In this document: positions 1 through 5,337 of the stretch, one piece after another | Layout of the letters: every line of letters begins with the position of its first letter | How positions within the stretch are numbered: the first letter of the stretch is position 1 | DNA from: an uncultured Alphaproteobacteria bacterium | GTDB taxonomy: Bacteria; Pseudomonadota; Alphaproteobacteria; Caulobacterales; Aquidulcibacteraceae | Direction: 5' to 3' | Assembly (NCBI GenBank): GCA_937967725.1 | Contig: CALBSY010000161.1 | Location: forward strand, 1-6,646 | Length of the DNA: 6,646 nt | The notes under the pieces: model-generated | What the model was told of the DNA's origin: nothing | What the model saw: the letters and a program-made list of their open reading frames with translations, nothing else | Databases searched by the model: none | Position numbers and translations under genes: made by a program

Positions 1-126
1 GGACGCGCGGCAGGGTAACGGCCCGAGGAGTTCATGAGAATTGTTCGCAACAGGGTCCAAAATGCGCGCTCGCGCCTCAGTTTCCGAGCGCCCGCAAAGC
101 ACCTATACACGAGCCCAGAGGCCGAT

Positions 127-1350
127 GTGAGAGACCAAGACCTCCAGGTATTCGAGAGCGCCGTCGCGGGCATCCGCGACGAAGGACGTTATCGCGTGTT
201 CGCCGACATCATGCGCGAACGCGGCCGCTTTCCGCACGCGAAGCTGCGGCTGGAGGACGGCTCGCACCGCGACATCGTCGTGTGGTGCTCGAACGATTAT
301 CTGGGTCAGGCGCAAAGTCCGGAGGTGCTGGACGCGGCGCATGCGGCGCTGGACGAGGTCGGCGCTGGCGCCGGCGGCACCCGCAACATCTCCGGCACTA
401 CCAGCTATCACGTCGATTTGGAGCGTGAACTGGCGGCCCTGCACGGCAAGGAAGCGGCACTGCTGTTCACGTCCGGCTATGTGTCGAACGACGCTACGCT
501 GTCGACGCTGGCGAAGCTGTTTCCCGATCTCTGGATTTTTTCCGACGCGCAGAACCACGCCTCGATGATCGAAGGCATCCGGCGCGCTAAGTGCCAGAAG
601 CGCATCTTCCGCCACAACGATGTGCAGCACCTGGAATCGCTGATTAACGAAGCGCCGGCCAACGCGCCGAAGCTGATCGCGTTCGAAAGCGTCTATTCGA
701 TGGACGGCGATACTGCGCCGATCGAACAGATTTGTGACCTCGCCGAAGCTTACGGCGCGATGACCTATCTCGACGAAGTGCATGGCGTCGGCCTGTACGG
801 CCCGACCGGCGGCGGCGTCGCCGAGCGCGACGGCGTGATGCATCGGGTTGATTTCATTGAAGGCACGCTGGCGAAGGCGTTTGGCACGATGGGCGGTTAC
901 GTCACCGGTCCAGCGGCGGCCATGGATGCGATTCGTTCGACCGCGTCAGGATTTATCTTCACAACCTCGCTCGCGCCCTCGATCGCGGCGGCGGCGCTGG
1001 AAAGTGTGCGCATCGTGCGCGAATGCCCCCATCTGCGCGATCGGCTGCAGGAGCGCGCGGAGCGGCTGAAAGCGTTGTTGCGCGAGGCCGGCCTGCCTGT
1101 GATGAGCGAAAGCACCACGCACATCGTGCCGGTGCTGGTAGGCGATGCGGCGCGCTGCAAGAAGATTTCCGACATCCTGCTCTACGAGCACGGCATTTAC
1201 GTGCAGCCGATCAATTATCCGACCGTGCCGGTCGGCACCGAACGGCTGCGCATCACGCCCTCGCCGTTCCATGACGATGCGCTGATGGATCAGCTAATCG
1301 ACGTGTTGAAAGCAGTCTGGGCCAAGTGCCCGGTGCACGTGCCGGTGTGA
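127..1350 (+). CDS. hemA: 5-aminolevulinate synthase (C4/Shemin pathway)
   Basis: Condenses glycine with succinyl-CoA to 5-aminolevulinate, the first committed step of haem and tetrapyrrole synthesis in the alphaproteobacterial C4 pathway; cytosolic, PLP-dependent, alpha-oxoamine synthase family. Seen: an EGRYRVF start block, the glycine-rich GAGAGGTRNISGT stretch, DEVHGVGLYGP with the expected cofactor Asp216 and His219, and GTLAKAFG with the Schiff-base Lys250 (codon 874-876). The C-terminal block VQPINYPTVPVGTERLR is intact. I chose the GTG at 127 because AGAGG (117-121) lies 5 bases upstream and it gives 407 residues, close to known bacterial ALAS proteins as I recall them. An in-frame ATG at 34 with GAGGAG (25-30) would add 31 basic residues without family counterpart and with many A/T-ending or rare codons; it cannot be excluded. 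The stop overlaps the next gene by GTGA. Family and function are very sure; the start is less so. Confidence 0.95.
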   Translation: MRDQDLQVFESAVAGIRDEGRYRVFADIMRERGRFPHAKLRLEDGSHRDIVVWCSNDYLGQAQSPEVLDAAHAALDEVGAGAGGTRNISGTTSYHVDLERELAALHGKEAALLFTSGYVSNDATLSTLAKLFPDLWIFSDAQNHASMIEGIRRAKCQKRIFRHNDVQHLESLINEAPANAPKLIAFESVYSMDGDTAPIEQICDLAEAYGAMTYLDEVHGVGLYGPTGGGVAERDGVMHRVDFIEGTLAKAFGTMGGYVTGPAAAMDAIRSTASGFIFTTSLAPSIAAAALESVRIVRECPHLRDRLQERAERLKALLREAGLPVMSESTTHIVPVLVGDAARCKKISDILLYEHGIYVQPINYPTVPVGTERLRITPSPFHDDALMDQLIDVLKAVWAKCPVHVPV

Positions 1351-1562
1351 GCGACGAACGCGAAGTCATCTTCGAAATCACGCGCATCGGCGACATCCAG
1401 CGCGTTGCCGCTGTGGATGTGGCGACAGGCGCAGAAGTCGTGGTGCAGGCGCCCGCAAACGCGGCGATGGCGGATGTCAGAGCGCTAGCGCTGAAGAAGC
1501 TGGAGCGGATGCTTGCCGGCGAAGCGGGTGAGCCGCCAAAGCGCCCCGGGACGTTAGCCTAG
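1347..1562 (+). CDS. small conserved-looking protein of unknown function, coupled to hemA
   Basis: A 71-residue acidic-to-neutral soluble protein starting at a GTG that overlaps the hemA stop as GTGA, which suggests translational coupling. The N-terminal half reads as beta-rich (EVIFEITRIGDIQRVAAVDVATGAEVVV split over about residues 5-32), followed by a helix containing ALKKLERML (about residues 47-57) and a loose proline-rich tail. There is no signal peptide, membrane segment or cysteine. The pattern of a short FEI-R-G-x-x-x-VAAVD-x-x-TG-x-EV strand set followed by LKKLE resembles a small alphaproteobacterial protein family of unknown function, which I believe is catalogued as DUF6898; this is from memory and unverified. 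There is no clear Shine-Dalgarno sequence before the GTG, consistent with reinitiation after hemA. An upstream in-frame ATG at 1326 would lengthen the overlap and is less likely. Its stop overlaps that of the opposing regulator gene. No function is assigned. Confidence 0.72.
   Translation: MSDEREVIFEITRIGDIQRVAAVDVATGAEVVVQAPANAAMADVRALALKKLERMLAGEAGEPPKRPGTLA
1559..1562. other. overlapping convergent stop codons in CTAG
   Basis: The + strand gene ends with TAG at 1560-1562 and the - strand regulator ends with TAG read from 1561 down to 1559. The four-base palindrome CTAG serves both stops, so there is no intergenic space and any terminator would have to lie within a coding sequence. Confidence 0.85.
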
Positions 1563-1996
1563 TTCTCGTCTTTGCGGCGAACGCCTTTGCCGAGACCAAT
1601 CTTCTTGGCGAATTCGGAGCGGCGCGCAGCATAAGATGGCGCCACCATCGGATAATCCGGCGGCAGACCCCAGCGCTTGCGATAATCGTCCGGCGACATG
1701 TTGTAGGTCGAGCGCAGATAGCGCTTGAGCATTTTGAGCTTTTTGCCGTCTTCGAGACAGATGATGTAGTCGTTGTGCACCGACTTGTTGATCGGCGCCG
1801 CCGGCTTCGGGCGTTCGGCGTTGGCGGCGTGGCTATTGCTGGTGAGGCTGGTGAGCGTGCGGTGCACCGAGCGGATCATCTCGGGCAGGTCCTCGGGCGC
1901 AACCTGGTTATTGGCGACGAAGGAGGCGACGATATCAGTCGTCATGCGCATGGCGCGCTCGCCATGCGAGCCGACGGCTTCATCCTCGTCCTGCAT
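1559..1996 (-). CDS. Ros/MucR-family transcriptional regulator with degenerate zinc finger
   Basis: A DNA-binding regulator of the Ros/MucR family, 145 residues from the chosen start, a normal length. The N-terminal part (about 15-50, MTTDIVASFVANN then LPEMIRSVH) matches the usual helical oligomerisation region. A linker rich in Pro, Ala and Asn follows. The DNA-binding domain runs from about residue 71 (KSVHNDYIICLEDGKKLKML) to the C-terminal DYPMVAPSYAARRSEFAKKIGLG. In classical Ros the finger is C-x2-C-x9-H-x4-H; here the four positions are Cys80, Asp83, Tyr93 and Tyr98, so zinc binding is doubtful. Ros homologues from Mesorhizobium are known to fold without zinc. I chose the ATG at 1994-1996 because AAAGG (2004-2008, minus strand) sits 7 bases upstream; the upstream TTG at 2021-2023 lacks support. 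The gene is divergent from glyA and convergent with the small gene after hemA. Targets are unknown; autoregulation is plausible. Confidence 0.93.
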   Translation of the reverse strand: MQDEDEAVGSHGERAMRMTTDIVASFVANNQVAPEDLPEMIRSVHRTLTSLTSNSHAANAERPKPAAPINKSVHNDYIICLEDGKKLKMLKRYLRSTYNMSPDDYRKRWGLPPDYPMVAPSYAARRSEFAKKIGLGKGVRRKDEN

Positions 1997-2003
1997 TCCC
2001 AAG

Positions 2004-2008
2004 CCTTT
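2004..2008 (-). promoter_or_regulatory. ribosome binding site of the MucR-type gene
   Basis: AAAGG on the minus strand, 7 bases before the ATG at 1996. It decides the start against the upstream in-frame TTG at 2023, which has no comparable site. Confidence 0.55.
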
Positions 2009-2036
2009 ATCTAAATAATACAAAGCGTTTGGCGGC

Positions 2037-2066
2037 GGTATAGGCGAGTAAATATAGATTTTGCAA
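2037..2066 (-). promoter_or_regulatory. candidate promoter of the MucR-type gene
   Basis: On the minus strand TTGCAA (2066-2061) and TATACC (2042-2037) are separated by 18 bases, an acceptable sigma70-type pair. Transcription would begin near 2030 and leave a leader of about 33 bases containing the AAAGG site. The surrounding stretch (about 2008-2072) is markedly AT-rich against the GC-rich background, with several TpA steps, the kind of DNA that MucR/Ros proteins are reported to prefer. This is a motif match only. Confidence 0.45.
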
Positions 2067-2145
2067 GTATATCGGTCGGCCTAGGCCATCGTGAGCTTCG
2101 ATTTTCTACAGTCCTCCCGGTTAAGACGGCTGCCGCCACTGTGCT

Positions 2146-2174
2146 TTGCTTACACTTCTTGGGCGAACTATAGT
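2146..2174 (+). promoter_or_regulatory. candidate promoter of glyA and the downstream operon
   Basis: TTGCTT (2146-2151) and TATAGT (2169-2174) are separated by exactly 17 bases, a good housekeeping-type promoter. The start of transcription would fall near 2181, leaving a leader of about 25 bases before the ATG at 2206, too short for a riboswitch. The TTG of the -35 box is also the start of an in-frame N-terminal extension of glyA, which argues against that longer reading frame. Confidence 0.6.
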
Positions 2175-2180
2175 TTCGCC
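2162..2180. repeat. inverted repeat centred within the glyA -10 box (possible operator)
   Basis: The left half GGCGAACTA (2162-2170) and right half TAGTTTCGCC (2171-2180) are reverse complements except for one extra base in the right half. The centre at 2170/2171 lies within the TATAGT box. A repressor bound here would block RNA polymerase. The binding protein is unknown, and a chance dyad is possible. Confidence 0.45.
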
Positions 2181-2205
2181 GATTCCAACCAGAGCCGAGT
2201 GCCGC

Positions 2206-3507
2206 ATGACTGAACCAGCCGCCAATTCAGCGGGCGCGCGCGACCGCTTCTTCGAAGCATCGCTGGAGCGCGCCGACCCGGACGTGAAGGCGGCGATCCA
2301 CGCGGAGTTGAAGCGCCAACAGCGTCAGCTCGAACTGATTGCGTCGGAAAACATCGTTTCACGCGCGGTGCTTGAGGCGCAGGGCTCGGTGCTGACCAAC
2401 AAGTACGCGGAGGGCTATCCTGGCCGGCGTTATTACGGCGGCTGCGAATTCGTCGACGAAGCCGAACGGCTGGCGATCGATCGGGCCGCGCGGCTGCACG
2501 AATGCAGATTACCCCGTGGGCAGCGGCACTCAGAGGAGAGCGCCAACCAGACGGTGTTCTTCGCGCTGATGCAGCCTGGCGACAAATTTTTGGGCATGGA
2601 CCTCGCTTGCGGCGGCCACCTCACCCATGGCTCGCCGGTCAATATTTCCGGCAAATGGTTTCATCCGGTGGCGTACGGCGTGCGCGAAGACGATCATTTG
2701 ATTGACTACGATCAGGTGGCTGAGATCGCGCGGCGCGAACGTCCGAAGCTGATCCTTGCAGGCGCATCGGCCTATTCGCGGCAGATCGACTTCAAACGTT
2801 TTCGTGAGATCGCGGACGAGGTCGGCGCTATCCTGATGGTGGATATGGCGCATTATGCGGGGCTGATTGCCGGCGGGGTCTATCCTTCGCCGCTGCCGCA
2901 CGCCCATGTGGTGACGACGACCACGCACAAGACGCTGCGCGGGCCGCGCGGCGGCATGATCCTCGCCAACGACGAGGACATCGGCAAGAAGATCAATTCG
3001 GCGGTATTCCCTGGTCTGCAGGGCGGCCCGCTCATGCATGTGATCGCCGCCAAGGCGGTGGCGTTGGGCGAAGCGTTGCAGCCGGAGTTCAAGCTCTACG
3101 CCAAGCGCACGCTGGAGAACGCCCGCGCGTTGGCGGACCGGCTGATCGAGAACGGACTTGCCGTGGTTTCGGGCGGCACCGACAGCCATCTTATGCTGGT
3201 CGATGTCCGGCCGAAGCGCGCCACCGGCAAGGCGGCCGAACAAAGCCTCGAACGGGCGATGATCACCTGCAACAAGAACGGCATTCCGTTCGATCCTGAG
3301 AAGCCGATGGTCACATCCGGCATCCGGTTGGGCTCGCCGGCCTGCACCACGCGCGGCTTCGGCCCGGGCGAGTTCCGGCAGGTGGCGGATTTGATCTGCG
3401 AGGTGCTGGACGGGCTGCAGAAGGCCGACGGGGACAATTCGGGTACCCAAGCTGCGGTAGCCGCCAAGGTCGAAGCGCTCACGGGACGCTTCCCGATATA
3501 CACTTAG
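2206..3507 (+). CDS. glyA: serine hydroxymethyltransferase, with an abnormal internal patch
   Basis: Interconverts serine plus tetrahydrofolate with glycine plus 5,10-methylene-THF; cytosolic PLP enzyme and main source of one-carbon units. From the ATG at 2206 it has 433 residues, normal for the family. Seen: LELIASENIVS, NKYAEGYPGRRYYGGCEFVD, GGHLTHGSPVN, VDMAHYAGLIAGG, TTTTHKTLRGPRGG with Schiff-base Lys242, AVFPGLQGGPLMH and a C-terminal TSGIRLGSPACTTRGF. Two departures stand out. Residues 98-112 (about bases 2497-2541) read HECRLPRGQRHSEES where the family has a phenylalanine-glycine start, then YANVQPHSGAQ, so the loop that holds the PLP phosphate is disrupted although frame and length are kept. 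Cys135 replaces the usual first His of LAHGGH. Either a local base-calling or assembly fault or real damage. The start at 2206 fits the promoter; its Shine-Dalgarno site is weak. First gene of the probable glyA-nrdR-rib operon. Confidence 0.93.
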   Translation: MTEPAANSAGARDRFFEASLERADPDVKAAIHAELKRQQRQLELIASENIVSRAVLEAQGSVLTNKYAEGYPGRRYYGGCEFVDEAERLAIDRAARLHECRLPRGQRHSEESANQTVFFALMQPGDKFLGMDLACGGHLTHGSPVNISGKWFHPVAYGVREDDHLIDYDQVAEIARRERPKLILAGASAYSRQIDFKRFREIADEVGAILMVDMAHYAGLIAGGVYPSPLPHAHVVTTTTHKTLRGPRGGMILANDEDIGKKINSAVFPGLQGGPLMHVIAAKAVALGEALQPEFKLYAKRTLENARALADRLIENGLAVVSGGTDSHLMLVDVRPKRATGKAAEQSLERAMITCNKNGIPFDPEKPMVTSGIRLGSPACTTRGFGPGEFRQVADLICEVLDGLQKADGDNSGTQAAVAAKVEALTGRFPIYT

Positions 3508-3522
3508 GCAGGCAGCGGCGCT

Positions 3523-3545
3523 GATTCGGCGTCGCGCCCGGAGTC
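3523..3545. promoter_or_regulatory. two GANTC sites upstream of nrdR
   Basis: GATTC at 3523-3527 and GAGTC at 3541-3545 lie in the 44-base glyA-nrdR gap, the second overlapping the GGAG ribosome binding site. GANTC is the target of the alphaproteobacterial cell-cycle methylase CcrM. The sites themselves are certain; a regulatory role is inference. Confidence 0.35.
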
Positions 3546-3551
3546 CGCCGA

Positions 3552-4022
3552 ATGCGCTGCCCGTTTTGTCAGAACGAAGACACCCAGGTGAAGGACAGCC
3601 GCCCGACCGAAGACGGGGCGGCGATCCGCAGGCGCCGGCAGTGCGATAAATGCACGTCGCGCTTCACGACGTTCGAGCGGGTGCAGCTGCGCGATCTCAC
3701 CGTGCTCAAACGGTCGGGACGGCGCGCGCCGTTCGATCGCGACAAGCTGGCGCGTTCGGTGACGATCGCGTTGCGCAAGCGGCCGATCGAGGAAGAACAG
3801 GTCGAACGCATGCTTTCGGGCATCGTGCGCCGGCTTGAGAGCCAAGGCGAAAGCGAAGTGCCGTCCGAGACCATCGGCGAGATGGTGATGGAGGCTTTGG
3901 CCCAACTCGATCCCGTCGCGTACGTCCGTTACGCCTCGGTTTATCGCGACTTCCGCGAGACGAGCGACTTCGCCGACTTTATCGAAGAGGCGGGTAAGAC
4001 CAAGCGCAGCAGCAAAGGCTAA
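3552..4022 (+). CDS. nrdR: transcriptional repressor NrdR
   Basis: Nucleotide-sensing repressor of ribonucleotide reductase genes. Family knowledge: an N-terminal zinc ribbon binds DNA at NrdR boxes, and the ATP-cone domain senses ATP/dATP and controls oligomer state. Seen: 156 residues, typical length. Zinc ligands Cys3, Cys6, Cys31 and Cys34 are all present, with KDSRPTEDGAAIRRRRQC between them. The ATP-cone runs from about residue 49 (LTVLKRSGRRAPFDRDKLARS) to about 140 (DPVAYVRYASVYRDF). The C-terminal tail is basic (KTKRSSKG). GGAG (3540-3543) lies 8 bases before the ATG at 3552. It follows glyA by 44 bases without a visible terminator and precedes the ribD-type gene by 32 bases. This placement before riboflavin genes is common in proteobacteria. 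I see no NrdR box in the window, so its targets are elsewhere. Confidence 0.97.
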   Translation: MRCPFCQNEDTQVKDSRPTEDGAAIRRRRQCDKCTSRFTTFERVQLRDLTVLKRSGRRAPFDRDKLARSVTIALRKRPIEEEQVERMLSGIVRRLESQGESEVPSETIGEMVMEALAQLDPVAYVRYASVYRDFRETSDFADFIEEAGKTKRSSKG

Positions 4023-4054
4023 GCGCCGCCACGCGGGCCGTGCTAAGGGAAGGT

Positions 4055-4720
4055 ATGGCCCGGCCGCGCGTCACACTGAAACTCGCCACTTCGCTCGACG
4101 GGCGTATTGGGACGGCATCGGGAGAGAGCCGCTGGATCACAGGTGAAGCAGCGCGTGCCGAAGTGCAGCGCATGCGCGCGGAAAACAGCGCGGTGATGAT
4201 CGGCGCCGGGACGGCGCGGGCGGACAATCCTTCATTATTGGCGCGCACTGAGCCGCCGCCCGCGACGCAGCCGATGCGTGTGGTGGTGACGTCGCGGCTG
4301 AAACTCGCACCAGAGGGCAGGCTGTTTGAAGCGTTGAGCCAATCGCCGCTGGTCGTGTTCGGTGCGGAAGGCGCGAGCCCGGCCTATCACGCCGTATTGG
4401 AAGGCGCGGGCGCTACGATCGAGCTTGTGCCCAAGGCCGGCGACGGCGCGGATATCGGCGCGGTGGTCGAACGGCTGGGCCAACGCGGCGTCGCGTGCGT
4501 TCTTGCGGAAGGCGGCGGCAAGTTGGCGGCGGCGCTGATCGCGGCGGAGGCGGTGGACCGCGTCGAATGGTTCCGGGCGCCGCTCGTCTTGGGCGCGGAG
4601 GGCCGCCCTGCGGTAGCGGCGTTGGCGCTTGCGAACCTGGCCGATGCGCCGCGGTTCCGGCGGGTTGCGCTGCGTGAGCTTGGCCCCGACATCTGGGAAA
4701 GCTACGAGCGCGTCTCGTAA
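4055..4720 (+). CDS. ribD: RibD-type pyrimidine reductase lacking the deaminase domain
   Basis: Corresponds to the C-terminal domain of RibD, which reduces 5-amino-6-ribosylamino-uracil 5'-phosphate to the ribitylamino compound with NADPH. Seen: 221 residues opening almost directly with RPRVTLKLATSLDGRI and SGESRWITG, then GAGTARADNPSLLAR (residues about 49-63) and near the end VLAEGGGKLAAALIAAEAVDRVEWFRAPLVLG. Full-length RibD proteins (about 320-380 residues) carry an N-terminal zinc deaminase of about 145 residues with HAE and PCxxxGxxPPC motifs. None of this is present: only 32 bases separate nrdR from this start, so it is not hidden in another frame. Start chosen at ATG 4055, preceded by AAGGGA (4045-4050); a GTG at 4040 is less likely. 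The DP usual in the TVLADDP motif is NP here. Eight bases separate it from ribE. Domain identity is sure; that it is a native single-domain protein is inferred. Confidence 0.9.
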   Translation: MARPRVTLKLATSLDGRIGTASGESRWITGEAARAEVQRMRAENSAVMIGAGTARADNPSLLARTEPPPATQPMRVVVTSRLKLAPEGRLFEALSQSPLVVFGAEGASPAYHAVLEGAGATIELVPKAGDGADIGAVVERLGQRGVACVLAEGGGKLAAALIAAEAVDRVEWFRAPLVLGAEGRPAVAALALANLADAPRFRRVALRELGPDIWESYERVS

Positions 4721-4728
4721 GAGGGTTC

Positions 4729-5337
4729 ATGTTCACGGGCATTGTCACGGCGCTGGGCGAAGTGAAGGCGGCCGAGCGGCTGCCCGGACTGCTGCGCCTG
4801 ATTATCGCAAGCGATTACGAAGCCGCGAGCGTCGAGATCGGCGCGTCGGTCGCGCACGATGGCTGTTGCCTCACGGTGGTTGCGAAAGAGCCGCGCCGGC
4901 CCGGCATGACGCACGTGGTGGAAGTTGCCGCAGAAAGTTTGGCGCGCACGACTCTGGGCGCGTTGCAACCGGGCGACCGAGTGAATCTCGAGCGCTCGCT
5001 TCGCGTCGGTGACGAACTGGGCGGGCACATGGTGTTAGGGCATGTCGACGGCCTGGGCGAGGTGTTGTCCGTCGCGCAAGACGGCGAGGGCTGGCGCGTG
5101 CGTATCAAGCCGCCGCAGAGTATCGCGCATCTCATTGCGCCAAAGGGTTCGGTGGCGGTGGCAGGTGTATCGCTGACCGTGAACGATGTGGATGAGCAGG
5201 GCTTCGGCGTGCTGATCATTCCGCACACGTGGAGCGTTACAACTTTGTCGAAGCTGAAGCCGGGCGATAAGGTGAACCTGGAAGCCGACATGATGGCGCG
5301 CTATGCGGCGCGGCTCTTGGCGGCGCGGAGCAATTGA
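4729..5337 (+). CDS. ribE: riboflavin synthase, alpha subunit
   Basis: Dismutates two molecules of 6,7-dimethyl-8-ribityllumazine to riboflavin and the diaminopyrimidine that RibH reuses; last step of the pathway, cytosolic trimer. Seen: 202 residues made of two lumazine-binding barrels. Barrel one opens with the diagnostic MFTGIV, has GCCLTVV (Cys46-Cys47) and ESLARTTLG, and ends near LRVGDELGGHMVLGHVDG. Barrel two repeats the pattern with GVSLTVNDV and ends with a helical tail (MMARYAARLL). In barrel two VAVAG replaces the common VAVDG, a small departure. The ATG follows the TAA of the reductase gene by 8 bases, with AGAGGG (4720-4725) three bases upstream. The stop TGA shares its A with the ATG of ribB. 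The same gene is called ribC in some nomenclatures. Confidence 0.96.
   Translation: MFTGIVTALGEVKAAERLPGLLRLIIASDYEAASVEIGASVAHDGCCLTVVAKEPRRPGMTHVVEVAAESLARTTLGALQPGDRVNLERSLRVGDELGGHMVLGHVDGLGEVLSVAQDGEGWRVRIKPPQSIAHLIAPKGSVAVAGVSLTVNDVDEQGFGVLIIPHTWSVTTLSKLKPGDKVNLEADMMARYAARLLAARSN

Noticed and set aside
104..109. TATACA as a -10 box for hemA with TTTCCG (81-86) as -35
   Set aside because: The spacer is 17 bases, but the -35 match is poor and the start of transcription would fall on the ribosome binding site of the GTG at 127.
34..126. N-terminal extension of HemA from the ATG at 34
   Set aside because: GAGGAG sits three bases upstream, so it is possible, but the 31 extra residues have no counterpart in the family and use many A/T-ending or rare codons; GTG at 127 gives normal length. 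Kept as an alternative.
103..843. 246-codon open frame on the - strand inside hemA
   Set aside because: Antisense shadow of a clear ALAS gene; such frames are common in GC-rich DNA, and the translation shows no recognisable motif.
1997..2023. TTG start for the MucR-type gene
   Set aside because: No ribosome binding site upstream; the ATG at 1996 has AAAGG at good spacing.
2146..2205. TTG-initiated N-terminal extension of GlyA
   Set aside because: The TTG is part of the likely -35 box, and the extension covers the promoter and leader.
2530..3450. 306-codon open frame on the - strand inside glyA
   Set aside because: Arg/His/Gln-rich translation typical of an antisense shadow; the + strand frame has unmistakable SHMT motifs.
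3508..3551. Terminator between glyA and nrdR
   Set aside because: No GC-rich hairpin followed by a T-run is visible; read-through into nrdR is more likely.
4023..4054. FMN riboswitch upstream of the riboflavin genes
   Set aside because: The 32-base gap is far too short for an RFN element, and no conserved stem pattern is visible there or in the short glyA leader.
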